64,000 nucleotides of DNA from Cephalotrichum gorgonifer (Eukaryota > Ascomycota > Sordariomycetes > Microascales > Microascaceae). Made by a program: the position numbers and the translations under genes. Under the pieces are notes generated by a model. That model ran no database searches. It was not told the DNA's origin and saw nothing but the letters and a program-made list of their open reading frames with translations. How positions within the stretch are numbered: the stretch's first letter is position 1; each line of letters starts with the position of its first letter. Shown here piece after piece: positions 46,039-56,200 of the stretch. The stretch is taken from contig ONZQ02000006.1 in the NCBI GenBank assembly GCA_900312665.1, forward strand, positions 639,981 to 703,980, given 5' to 3'.

Positions 46039-47787
46039 CTACTCGCCCCTAGAACGTCCTCCCCTAGTCTCCCCCCTCCCCGAAATATCCTGCCACGTAG
46101 CGCCGAATCTCCTCCCCGTACTGGCGAGAAGCCCTTCCTCCTCGTCCGCCTCCGCATCCTCGTCCAGCTCCGCGAGGTTAAGTCTCGGCGTGCGGAAGAG
46201 CGATGTTACGAAGACGACGAGGAAGACGGCCAGGAATGCAAACTGCGCCCAGAAATCGATGGCACCGAAGACGGGCCACGTGAGCGTTACGCGGTTGAGG
46301 AAGGTGGACATGACCGTGGGAGTGCAGACGTCCTTTGCGCTAGGATACTCTAGGGCGTCGGAGCAAGGGACGATAAGATCCCGGTTCTGGGAGCAGTCTG
46401 GCGACCCGTGGGGGCCCGAGGCCCCATTGGTGCAGAAGGTCTGCGTGCCATAGAGGGCGTACTGGGGTGCCACCATCATGACGATGGAGAAGTTGATGGC
46501 AAGGATGATGAGGGCCAGCATGACCGTCGCCACGAGGAGCGCCTGCGGTGAGGTACGGCCCCTTCGGATCTGGAAGATCCTTACCCAGAGGAACCGGATC
46601 CCAACCGTAGCGAGGCCGCTGACGGAAGAGCTGAACAGTAGCAGTACCAGCAGCGCCATGAGAATGTAATCGGCGGGGAACGCCTTCGCCGTCTTCATGA
46701 ATATCCAATTCAGGGGCTGGAAGACGTTGATGTGGCCGATGATGTATCCGCAGTGTTGTTTGCAGATCGAGTTCTTGGCCTTGTCGATGCCGGTGATGAG
46801 CATCGAGACCCAGATAAGAAGGACAATGATGAGTGCGAGGATTCCAAAGAGGAGTTTTATGGGGCGGAGAATGGCACAGAGTTTCAGCCACGCCTTGTAA
46901 ATCTTACTCTCCCCCTCGCCCTGTGCTTCGGCTGCTAGTCGCTCCCGACGGACCAGGGTGCGCTCCTCGCGCACGAGCTGCTCAAGCGCCCTTCGATCCT
47001 TCGCGGGCATCTCATCCCCACGGTCAGCGTTCCTCAACTCCAGCTGTCGCTGCTGCTCTCTATTCTGCTCTAGGGCGGTGGCGGTAGTCCGAGAGAGCTC
47101 GGGCGCCGAAATGGACGGTGCGGTCTTGATGATGGAGATGGGAAGGAGGGCCAGACCGGCACCGGTGTAGAGGAGGTACAGAAGCGTGCCGAGTGTGATC
47201 AGAAGTCCGACGCCGAAAGCCAGTGCCTTCTCCCCATTGTTCTCGGCCAGCAGGTGCTTGTAGTAGTCCAGGTCGAAATGCCCCGTATTCTTCCCTGCAG
47301 CTGGGATGAAGAAGCCTAGGAGGAACAGTATGACGACTAGTACCACAAACACGAAGGTGTACCTGAGCGCACTGAATAGGCGGCTGCCCAGCGTGCGCCC
47401 CTCCTCGACCTCGACCTCATCGTATTCCTCGTACCAGAAGTACCCAAATGGTATGACAATCAGGCAGAGGAGCGCGTCGAAGCTGTATAGCGTATAGTAT
47501 ACAATCTCCAGAGTGTGGACAATATCGTTGACGCGTTCGTGGGTTGCCCAGTCCTTCTTCACCCCGAGGGAGGTGGTTGTTGCAGACACGAGGGCGGTAT
47601 CAACCGGGAGGAGGAGGACGGTAGCGAGAAGGGCCGTGAGGCTGACTATCGCAATCGTGCTTACGACCGGAGACCGGTCGCGAGGTGTCTGCCAGGTAAA
47701 GGTGGTGACAACCGCGGCGAGCAGGGCGAGAGCAACTGCCACCACATAGGCAATCCATATCAGGGTAGCTTGGACGTAGCCTGCCAT
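46039..47787 (-). CDS. LMBD1-type probable lysosomal cobalamin transporter
   Basis: Polytopic membrane protein of the LMBR1 family, in the branch annotated in fungi as probable lysosomal cobalamin transporter. Single exon, 582 residues. About nine hydrophobic helices are visible. They begin with VQATLIWIAYVVAVALALLA and include YTFVFVVLVVILFLLGFFIP and LLFGILALIIVLLIWVSMLI. A large charged loop of Glu/Arg-rich helix lies between helices 5 and 6 (NREQQRQLELRNADRGDEMP). ICKQHCGYIIGHINVFQPLN and PADYILMALLVLLLF match the family core. The C-terminus is acidic then Gly/Arg-rich. In animals LMBD1 exports cobalamin from lysosomes, but most fungi do not use cobalamin, so the true substrate in this fungus is uncertain. 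Confidence 0.92.
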   Translation of the reverse strand: MAGYVQATLIWIAYVVAVALALLAAVVTTFTWQTPRDRSPVVSTIAIVSLTALLATVLLLPVDTALVSATTTSLGVKKDWATHERVNDIVHTLEIVYYTLYSFDALLCLIVIPFGYFWYEEYDEVEVEEGRTLGSRLFSALRYTFVFVVLVVILFLLGFFIPAAGKNTGHFDLDYYKHLLAENNGEKALAFGVGLLITLGTLLYLLYTGAGLALLPISIIKTAPSISAPELSRTTATALEQNREQQRQLELRNADRGDEMPAKDRRALEQLVREERTLVRRERLAAEAQGEGESKIYKAWLKLCAILRPIKLLFGILALIIVLLIWVSMLITGIDKAKNSICKQHCGYIIGHINVFQPLNWIFMKTAKAFPADYILMALLVLLLFSSSVSGLATVGIRFLWVRIFQIRRGRTSPQALLVATVMLALIILAINFSIVMMVAPQYALYGTQTFCTNGASGPHGSPDCSQNRDLIVPCSDALEYPSAKDVCTPTVMSTFLNRVTLTWPVFGAIDFWAQFAFLAVFLVVFVTSLFRTPRLNLAELDEDAEADEEEGLLASTGRRFGATWQDISGRGETRGGRSRGE

Positions 47788-48326
47788 GGTTGCGATCCGG
47801 GCTTTGAAAATTCAAAGAATTGAAGTAAAAGAAAGTTAAGTAGATTTGACTAAGTAGTCCGAATCTCTTTCAGATCGAACATCCTAATATTTAGGGCGGA
47901 GGTAAGTGGGATCAGGAATGAGGGTCGTCCTTCCAGGAAAGCCGATGTCAACCTGTGACGCAATGGTGTCGCAGCAGGACGGGCGGCAACAGGCAGGAGC
48001 TTCCAGAGCTCTTCTCCTGATCCGGGATAAAGGAAAATTGGCCAAAGCGCTGACAAGGGCGGCAATACCTCGTCGCCTCAGGCAGAAAGGCTCCACTCAG
48101 CGTGGCAGCGGTTCATTGTGGGGCATTCGATCCGTCCCTGAAAAAAAGTCCAAAATATTTCGAGATGGACCCACGCTGTCTGAAGAATCGCAGGCTCCAA
48201 ACCACCTGGCTTAAATATCACCGCCAAGACAAAATAAGAAAAGGGTTTCCTATCCCAATGATATTGATATAATAGCCCGGGCTAGACCCCTTTCTTTCTC
48301 TCACCATCCTCCTACACAAGGTGACA
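47788..48326. other. divergent LMBD1-TMA23 upstream region
   Basis: About 540 bases with two promoters. A minus-strand upstream ORF of ten codons lies at 47850-47882, described separately. No further gene is seen. Confidence 0.5.
47850..47882 (-). promoter_or_regulatory. upstream ORF in the LMBD1 leader
   Basis: An ATG with ten codons (MFDLKEIRTT) and a TAG ends about 62 bases before the LMBD1 start codon. If the transcript begins upstream of 47882, it would be a non-overlapping upstream ORF that could lower translation. Transcript start is unknown. Confidence 0.35.
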
Positions 48327-49034
48327 ATGAACGCCAGCGCCCTCCTCAAGGCCCAAGGATGGCGGGGTGAAGGCCACACCCTCCACGCAACGAACGACTC
48401 GATCGGCCTCAAGAACCGCCTCCTCGTCAGTCGGAAAGGAAAAGACAACACCTCAGGCCTCGGGGCTTCATCGGCTGTGAACGATCAATGGTGGCTTAGC
48501 GCCCTCGACGAGCAGCTTAGCGGCCTCGAAACCAAGAACGGAAAGGTTGTTCAGACCCTCAAGAATGGGAAACTGGACAGGCTGAACGATACCGCTGGGA
48601 AGTCGGAACTATACAAGTTTTTCGTCTCCGGCGGCATCCTGCAGGGATCTCTCGACTATTTGAAAAAGGAGACGGAAACGGGAAGCGACACCAACAAACC
48701 ACCGACGACCGATTCGAAACTACGAACTATCACAATGACCGTCAAGCAGATGCACATCGAAACGGAAACAACTTCAAGCAGCTCAGAGGCGAGCAGCAAA
48801 CAAAGGGGGACGAAGGAGGAACGCCGGGCGCGGAAGGAGGAGAGGCGACTACGGCGAGAGCGGAAACAGGCTCGACGGGAAGCGAGGAAGCAGAAATCAT
48901 CCGCGACATCCACCGACGCGGACGATAGCACTGACCTGAACAACGCGACAAAGGCCGAGACAAAAGAAGAGAGAAGGGCAAGGAGGGAGGCTAGGAGGAA
49001 ACGGAAGGAGGAGAAGCGTCGGACAAAACGTTGA
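48327..49034 (+). CDS. tma23: TMA23-like nucleolar G-patch-type protein
   Basis: Probable TMA23/PINX1-related ribosome biogenesis protein. Single exon, 235 residues. The N-terminus MNASALLKAQGWRGEGHTLH followed by IGLKNRLLVSRKGKDNTSGL is the family's degenerate G-patch-like module. QWWLSALDEQLSGLE and the following segment fit the rest of the conserved N-terminal half. The C-terminal third is extremely basic with repeated KEERRARKEERR and RREARRKRKEEKRRTKR blocks, consistent with nucleolar targeting and RNA binding. In yeast Tma23 is nucleolar and needed for normal 40S/60S assembly. It ends 157 bases from the stop of the convergent THG1 gene. Confidence 0.82.
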   Translation: MNASALLKAQGWRGEGHTLHATNDSIGLKNRLLVSRKGKDNTSGLGASSAVNDQWWLSALDEQLSGLETKNGKVVQTLKNGKLDRLNDTAGKSELYKFFVSGGILQGSLDYLKKETETGSDTNKPPTTDSKLRTITMTVKQMHIETETTSSSSEASSKQRGTKEERRARKEERRLRRERKQARREARKQKSSATSTDADDSTDLNNATKAETKEERRARREARRKRKEEKRRTKR

Positions 49035-49191
49035 GTTACCTTGAATATGGACCACAGGATTCGCGCGGGTCTTGTCGGTTTCGTCTTGGATTTTTTGGAG
49101 TTTGGAGTTGCCCGAATGGATGGGCCCATCTGCATAGAGCATACGATTCAGAGTGTTCTCATAGACAAATGATACCCGTGGCCGGCGTACG

Positions 49192-50462
49192 TCAGGTCTC
49201 TTTTCGGATCTTGCCCGGCTTATTTGACAATAGCCACGGTCTCCTGAGCCAGAAATCGTCCTTGATGATGTCCAGGTGTTCCACCAGTACCCTTGCCTTT
49301 TGCCGTTTCTTCTTATCCTTCTCCGCCTGCGACTTGGACTGGACTACCGGTTGCGCGGTGTTATCCGCGCCAATCTCGGAGCTGTGGGTTTCGGGGTCCA
49401 CGAGCTCGTACTGCGCGAGAAGGTTAGCCTGATACCCCATGGAGACACCAGAGGTACATACATCCCGGAAGACTACGCTTCCCTTCTTGAACATCTCGGG
49501 CTCGTTGTTGTAGTTGATGCCAAATCGCGAGAAGAGAATCTCATTCTTATCCTTAGCGAGTGTGCCCTGCGCGACATTAGCATGTGGTACTTCCAACATA
49601 AGTGGACGATGGGCATACGGCGAGAAGCCTCTCCGCTTCGTTGTTGTCGTGGCCACCTTGTTGGATCAGGGTCCAAAATGCTGTGTTGTAGAGATTGTTA
49701 ATGTGGCCTGGCTCACTGTTAGCTACTGGTTCGGGGAGGGAGAGCTACAGTTTCACGAACAGTCTACCTGTCTCCAACTGAGATAGTCGCGGAGATTGTC
49801 TACGCTCGGGTAACAGACAGCCCGGCCGTCGAAGCTAGGGAGAGGGGCAGACAGGGGCTTGTCTGGGAAGTATGTCGACCAGTTATGTATGTAGTATGCG
49901 GTGAAAGTCGAGGTCACGGTAGTGACAATCTTGCTATCATCTTAAGTCAGACCCTCATATTGAAGTTCGGTATGAGATGGGGTCCCCAACCTTGCTCTCC
50001 GTTCGAATAGAAGACAGTTCTTGTGGAAGACGAAGCTATGGGAGTTGGTCAGTTATAATTCAGAGGTCAACACACCATGAGGTTGGAGCCATCCCAACCT
50101 GTATTCGTCGCTGACGCCATAAGCAATGGTGATGTCTGGGAGTTCCGTCACGACGGCGCGAGCTGCGGCGTTCATGAGCTCCAAAGCCGCCTTGTCATTG
50201 GGCTTCTCGAGTCCATATTTCGCACAGAGCCTTCGTACCATTAGTTTACTCCTGTAGCAGTAGATTTTCAAGGGTCATCTTGAGGTCCATACTTTGTGAA
50301 TCCCCTCCCATCCACTCGGACGACAATCCAGGTGTTCGGGAGGAGGTTGTCCGGCTGCTCAAACGCCTTCACGTACTCAAACCTGGAATTCTCAGAGTTA
50401 GCAACCGGAGTTCTTTATGAAATAGAAGGGAAGTCCACGCCAACCTACTTGGAATTCGCCAT
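49192..50462 (-). CDS. thg1: tRNA-His guanylyltransferase THG1
   Basis: Adds the essential G(-1) to tRNA-His in reverse (3'-5') polymerisation. Eight exons, 50449..50462, 50293..50382, 50099..50230, 49991..50035, 49761..49933, 49619..49707, 49462..49566 and 49192..49410, give 288 residues. The first exon is only 14 bases. Splicing restores D29 in RVDGRGF and D76-E77 in GVSDEYSFVFHKN, the metal-binding acids of the family at their usual positions. Other family motifs are TSTFTAYYIHNW, FDGRAVCYPS and RQVDCHINNLYNTAFW. FSRFGINYNNEPEMFKKGS and the C-terminal VEHLDIIKDDFW follow. Three donors are weak (GTTGGG twice, GTTCGT once) but are the only joins that restore conserved sequence. It is divergent from SWD1 with about 295 bases between start codons. 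Confidence 0.94.
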
Positions 50463-50757
50463 TTTCAACTCAATTTCCGGACCAATGCTCCGACTCGATC
50501 TCACCAAGGCTCTCAATAGTGACGTTGGTCCTGGTGGTGGGTTTCAAGGTGGGGGTTTTTGCCTTTGCCTTTGTACCTTGTAGGTCGGTCACATTTTTGG
50601 CGGGGTTAAATATTAGCTCCAACAGCCTTACAGCCACCATGGACACTAACCAGACAGACGCAAACCGGCGAACAACAAAAAGGCCGACGGAGCTCTCCCA
50701 ACGCCAGCTCCGGAATTTTTTTCCTGACCTTCTCTGAGACATGCCACCGGCGCAAAT
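50463..50757. promoter_or_regulatory. compact bidirectional THG1-SWD1 promoter region
   Basis: Only 295 bases separate two divergent start codons, so both promoters must lie here or overlap the 5' parts of the genes. No TATA box is evident. The upstream ORF of SWD1 occupies its last 17 bases. Confidence 0.5.
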
Positions 50758-50761
50758 ATGA
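50741..50761 (+). promoter_or_regulatory. upstream ORF overlapping the SWD1 start codon
   Basis: The sequence reads ATG CCA CCG GCG CAA ATA TGA, a six-codon ORF whose TGA shares bases with the SWD1 ATG in an ATGA overlap. This geometry can couple termination to reinitiation, or it may simply be leaky-scanned. The uORF start has a purine at -3. Confidence 0.6.
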
Positions 50762-52263
50762 ATCTACTACTATCCGACGACTACCTACTTCAAGATTACC
50801 CTGAGTATATCACCAACACGATCCGGTCCGGCCATTCAACATGTCTACGGTTCAACCGAAGGGGCGACTATCTCGCGTCGGGTCGGGTCGATGGAACGGT
50901 GGTAATCTGGGACATCGAGACAATGGGTGTCGCCAGGAAGCTGCGGGGACATAACAGAAGCATAACTTCTATCAGCTGGTCAAGATGCGGGAGGTACCTG
51001 CTGTCGGCATGTCAAGGATGGAAAGCTATCCTCTGGGATCTCCAAGACGGGCGACGTTATCGAGAAGTCCGGTTTCGCGCGCCGGCCTACATAGCAGAGT
51101 TGCACCCATGGAATCAGTATGTGGTCTCCTCCTCTCCACGGAACCTCGGTGCACCCGCCGCCCACTGCTCAGTCTATCGACCGCTCTATTAACACATTCT
51201 CAGCCACCAGTTTGTTGTCTCCCTGTTCGAAGAGCAGCCGCTCCTGGTAGACATCACCGATGTCGTCGACATCAAGCACGTGCTCCCCTCCGTCCCGAAG
51301 CGAGCGAATATCGAAGGCGACGCCGCCGTTAAGGAGAAGCAGGCGAAAGAAGACGCGAAACAAATGACGACGGTCACGATATATACATCAAGCGGCGACC
51401 ACCTCCTCACGGGCACGAACAAGGGACGACTCAACATCATCGACGCGAGGACACACGAAATAATATTTTCAATCAAGATATGCGCCGCCGTCATCACCAC
51501 CCTTCGACTCTCGGGCTCGGGCAAAGAGGTACTACTCAATGCGCAAGACCGCATAATACGGACGTTCCACCTCCCAAACTTGTCGGCCGAGAACCTCGAT
51601 CTAGACACAATCCAATTACCTCTGGAACATAAATTTCAGGACGTGGTGAACAGGCTGTCTTGGAACCACGTTACGTTCAGCGCGACGGGCGAATATGTCG
51701 CGGCGTCGACGTACAACAACCATGAGCTTTACATATGGGAGAGGGGCCACGGGAGCTTGGTGAGGATGCTCGAGGGACCCAAGGAGGAGCAGGGGGTGAT
51801 CGAGTGGCATCCTCACAAGGCGCTGCTCGCGGCTTGTGGCCTGGAAACTGGCCGTGTTTACATATGGTCGGTCACAAGTCCGCAAAAGTGGTCCGCTCTC
51901 GCGCCGGACTTCGCCGAGGTCGAGGAGAATGTCGAGTACATCGAGAAGGAGGACGAGTTCGATATTTATGCGCAGGAGGAGATACACCAGCGGCGGCTGG
52001 ACGCGGAGGATGAAGACGTCGACGTGCTCACGATTCACCCGTCGAAGCTGGACGAGGATGAGGATGAGGAGCAGTTTCGAATGCCAATCCTGTTTAACCT
52101 TGGGGAAAGCGACAGCGAGGAGGAGTTTGTCACCGTCTCAACCGGCACTATGCGGCGTAGGAGCCCTGGCGAAGGTCAAACCGGCTCGACGGCAAACGGG
52201 CCCGAGGAGAAGACGGCCGGGTCGAAAAAAGGCGCTGGAAGGGGCCGGGCAAAGAAAAAGTGA
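50758..52263 (+). CDS. swd1: COMPASS subunit SWD1 (RBBP5 homologue)
   Basis: WD40-repeat subunit of the COMPASS histone H3 lysine-4 methyltransferase complex. Exons 50758..51116 and 51204..52263 give 472 residues; the splice CA/GTATGT to CAG/C restores HPWNHHQFVVSLFEEQP. It opens with MNLLLSDDYLLQDYPE, typical of the family. WD repeats are visible as FNRRGDYLASGRVDGTVVIW, WSRCGRYLLSACQGWKAILW, SSGDHLLTGTNKGRLNIID, FSATGEYVAAS and ACGLETGRVYIW. The acidic segment NVEYIEKEDEFDIYAQEE after the propeller matches the hinge that binds the SET-domain module. The tail is acidic then Gly/Lys-rich and basic at the end. The only ATG that precedes the family start is the out-of-frame uORF. Confidence 0.95.
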
Positions 52264-53295
52264 AAGCTAGTATCCTCTCTGTTTGGAGGAGTTATGACTG
52301 CAAAGCACTCTCGACCAAACGATGAAGAATGGCAACTGAGAGGTTCGGGAACAGGAATGGGAGTATTGGCGCATGGTGCACTGTGTATTGTATGGTACAA
52401 AGGGCGACGACAATGGGTAATGGTACAATGGGAAACGTCAAAGATGATTGATTATCTGTGGATTTTAAAGTCTCGAATGCGAATGCGCCTGTCACACACG
52501 CGCACGCGTGAAGATCAAAGCTGGGAAGATTAATGATTCACACGCGACCCAGGTGCTACTGGTGTGCCAGTCCCGGACAGTGAGTGGGTGAAATGCAACT
52601 TAATGGTACTTGAGAAATATGTATTTATGCAAGCATATTTATATTAGAAGTTACTCACGCAAAAGGTACCATACATCGTGTCACACCAAACCTTCTCTCC
52701 CTTCCACCAGTGTGGTGGCGCACTCCAGTGGGCTAGGCAGGAGCAGAGGAAAAAAATGGACCCTTCCAAATATGGCTTAGCGCCTTCTCCTCGGGTCTGA
52801 GCCAGCCTCAAAGGAGAACCTCTTGTCTCCGTGAATTTTTCCACAACGTAAACCACGACAAACTCCTTGTCATCAACCCGATCCCATCACGACACGCGTC
52901 AGGACACAGCACGTTGTGTCCCCGACCCTTCCACGGCTATCACGGTCACGTAGAATCGCGTTTCTATCGCCTTGACCTGAAATTCGAGCAACGCTGGCGG
53001 CTGCGACGATATCTCTTTAGGTTTCTTCCTCGGCCACTGGCCAGGAAGGGCGCCGACCGCGAGCGCCATCCCCCACCGCCGCATCGCGACTCCTTCCATC
53101 GCGAAAATAATCATCATCACCTCCTAGCGACTTCTCTTCATCAAGTTATCTTTTTTTCCGCGACCAGAAAGCACCCGAACCGACCAAATCGCCAGCCTGC
53201 CTGGTCCCGCTCGTTCCCCGTCGACGCGCCCGGTTCGCCACCTTTCCGCGCAACCCACCCGGAGTCATCCAACGTTCCGATAATCATCAGTCAAT
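52264..53295. other. SWD1 3' flank and RPB1 upstream region
   Basis: About 1.03 kb. The last 150 bases are C-rich with no TATA box. The open frame that runs into RPB1 from 52914 is out of frame with it and has no family features. Confidence 0.5.
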
Positions 53296-56200
53296 ATGGC
53301 GAACCTTTACTTTACCCACTCGAGCGCGCCGCTCAAGACCGTCGAGGAGATCCAGTTCGGTATACTCGCGCCCGAGGAGATCAAGAATATGAGTGTTTGC
53401 CACATCATCTACCCCGAGACTATGGACGAGATGCGACTGAAGCCTCGCGAGGGCGGCCTGAATGACCCTCTCCTGGGTTCCATCGACCGACAGTTCAGGT
53501 GCAAGACCTGCACCCAGCCCATGTCGGAGTGCCCCGGTCACTTCGGTCATATTGAACTGGCGAAGCCGGTGTTCCATCCTGGCTTCATCAAGAAAGTTAA
53601 GAAGGTTCTTGAGATGGTCTGCCATAACTGCAGCAAAGTCAAAGTGGATAGGGTTAGTGTAGTGGACTTGCCTCTACTTGCCACGCCTTTGCTAATTCAT
53701 TCTTCAGAGTGATCCAGAATTTGCCCGCGTCGTTCGCCTTCGGGAGCCGAAAGCGCGTTTCCACAAAGTATGGGAGCTTTGCAAGAAGAAGGGCATCTGC
53801 GACAATGAATCTCGAGAGAAGCAAGACGGAACAGTCGGCGGCCCTGGCCAAGAGAAGGTCATGATCAACCACGGCGGTTGTGGGAACATCTGCCCCGAGG
53901 TCCGTCAGCAAGGTCTCAACATCATGCTTAAGGGGGTGCCAGACCAAGATGCCGGCTCGTCGTCGAAGAAGAACAAGGACGTGATTCCCATAACGGCGGA
54001 ACAGGTCTTGAACATTCTCCGTCGCATCTCGGACGAGGATCTGCGGGATATGGGTCTCAACGCCGACTATGCGCGTCCCGAGTGGATGATAGTAACCGTT
54101 CTTGCTGTTCCTCCTCCCCCTGTTCGGCCCAGTGTCTCCATGGATGGAACTGGCACCGGCATGCGGAACGAGGACGATTTGACCTACAAGCTCAGCGACA
54201 TCATCCGAGCCAACGGAAATGTGAAGCAGGCCATCCGCGAAGGTTCGCCCAACCACATCCTGCGCGACTTCGAGCAGCTCTTGCAATACCACGTCGCAAC
54301 GTACATGGACAACGACATTGCTGGCCTGCCTAGGGCGCTCCAGAAGAGTGGTCGTCCCGTGAAGGCTATTCGCTCGCGTCTCAAGGGCAAGGAGGGTCGT
54401 CTGCGAGGCAACCTCATGGGCAAGCGTGTGGATTTCTCCGCCCGTACAGTCATTACCGGTGATGCCAACCTCTCCCTCGACGAGGTTGGTGTTCCCCGCA
54501 GCATTGCGCGGACCCTTACGTATCCCGAGACTGTGACGCCCTACAACATCGCGAAGCTCCACCGCATGGTGCAGAACGGACCGAACGAATACCCCGGTGC
54601 CAGATACGTCATTCGATCAGACGGCACGGGCGTGACTCGAATCGACCTTCGTCATCACCGTCGTGCCGGCCAGATCACCCTCGAGTATGGCTGGAAAGTC
54701 GAGCGTCATCTTCTCGACGGAGATTTCATCATCTTCAACCGTCAGCCGTCACTCCACAAGGAGTCCATGATGGGTCACAGGGTACGCGTCATGCCGTACT
54801 CGACGTTCCGGTTGAATCTCTCCGTCACCTCCCCTTACAACGCCGATTTCGATGGTGATGAGATGAATCTTCACGTCCCTCAGAGTGAGGAAACCCGCGC
54901 GGAGGTCAAGGAACTGTGCATGGTGCCGCTCAACATTGTGTCGCCCCAGAGGAATGGACCGTTGATGGGAATCGTCCAGGATTCACTCGCCGGTATCTAC
55001 AAGCTCTGCCGCCGTGACACCTTCATCCTCAAGGAGCAAGTGATGAACATCATGCTTTGGGTCCCCCGCTGGGATGGCATCATCCCACCCCCTGCCATTC
55101 TAAAGCCCATTCCTCTCTGGACTGGCAAGCAGATTATTAGCATGGTGATTCCTCCTACTATCAGCCTCTTCAACGCACCCGACAGCAAGGAAGATGCGCC
55201 TCTGAGAGACGAGGGCGTGCTCATCCAGGGTGGAAGGCTCATTTATGGCCTTCTTTCGAAGAAGATTGTGGGTGCTGCTGGTGGCGGTATTGTGCACCTC
55301 GCATACAACGAGCTTGGACCCGCGGGCGCTATGGCTTTCCTTAACGGGGTTCAGCAAGTAGTCAACTACTGGTTCTTGCATGTCGGTCACTCAATCGGAA
55401 TTGGTGACACGATACCGGACAAGGTCACCATCGAGAAGGTCCAAGCCCATATCGAGGACCGGAAGGCCGAGGTTGCCACGCTAACCGCGGAAGCCACGGC
55501 TAACCAGCTTGAGGCCCTGCCCGGCATGAACATCAGGGAGACCTTTGAAAACAAGGTCTCCATTGCTCTCAACAAGGCTCGTGACGATGCTGGTACCACC
55601 ACCCAGAAGAGCTTGAAGGATTCGAACAACGCTGTTCTCATGGCATCGTCGGGTTCGAAGGGTTCATCCATCAACATCTCCCAGATGACGGCTCTCGTCG
55701 GCCAGCAGATTGTCGAAGGCAAACGTATTCCCTTCGGATTCAAATACCGCACTCTGCCCCATTTCACCAAGGACGACTACTCGCCCGAAGCTCGTGGATT
55801 TGTGGAGAACTCGTATCTCCGTGGTCTGACGCCCACAGAATTCTTCTTCCATGCCATGGCTGGTAGGGAGGGTTTGATTGATACCGCCGTGAAGACCGCC
55901 GAGACCGGTTACATTCAGCGTCGTCTCGTCAAGGCCCTAGAGGATGTGAGCGCAAAGTATGACGGAACCGTCAGGAACTCGCTGGGTGACATTGTCCAGT
56001 TCCTTTACGGCGAGGATGGCCTCGACGCCATCTACATCGAGAAGCAACGTATGGACCATCTGAGCATGTCGACTGCGGCATTCGAGGCGCGGTACCGCCT
56101 CGACGTCATGGCGCCCAAGCGACCCAAGGCTCTTGATAGCTTGGAGTACGGCAATGAGATGGTCGGTGACCCCGCCGTCCAACAGCTGCTCGACGAGGAG

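Noticed and set aside
53654..54562. 302-codon minus-strand frame
   Set aside because: Antisense of RPB1; the plus strand has the complete, conserved polymerase subunit.
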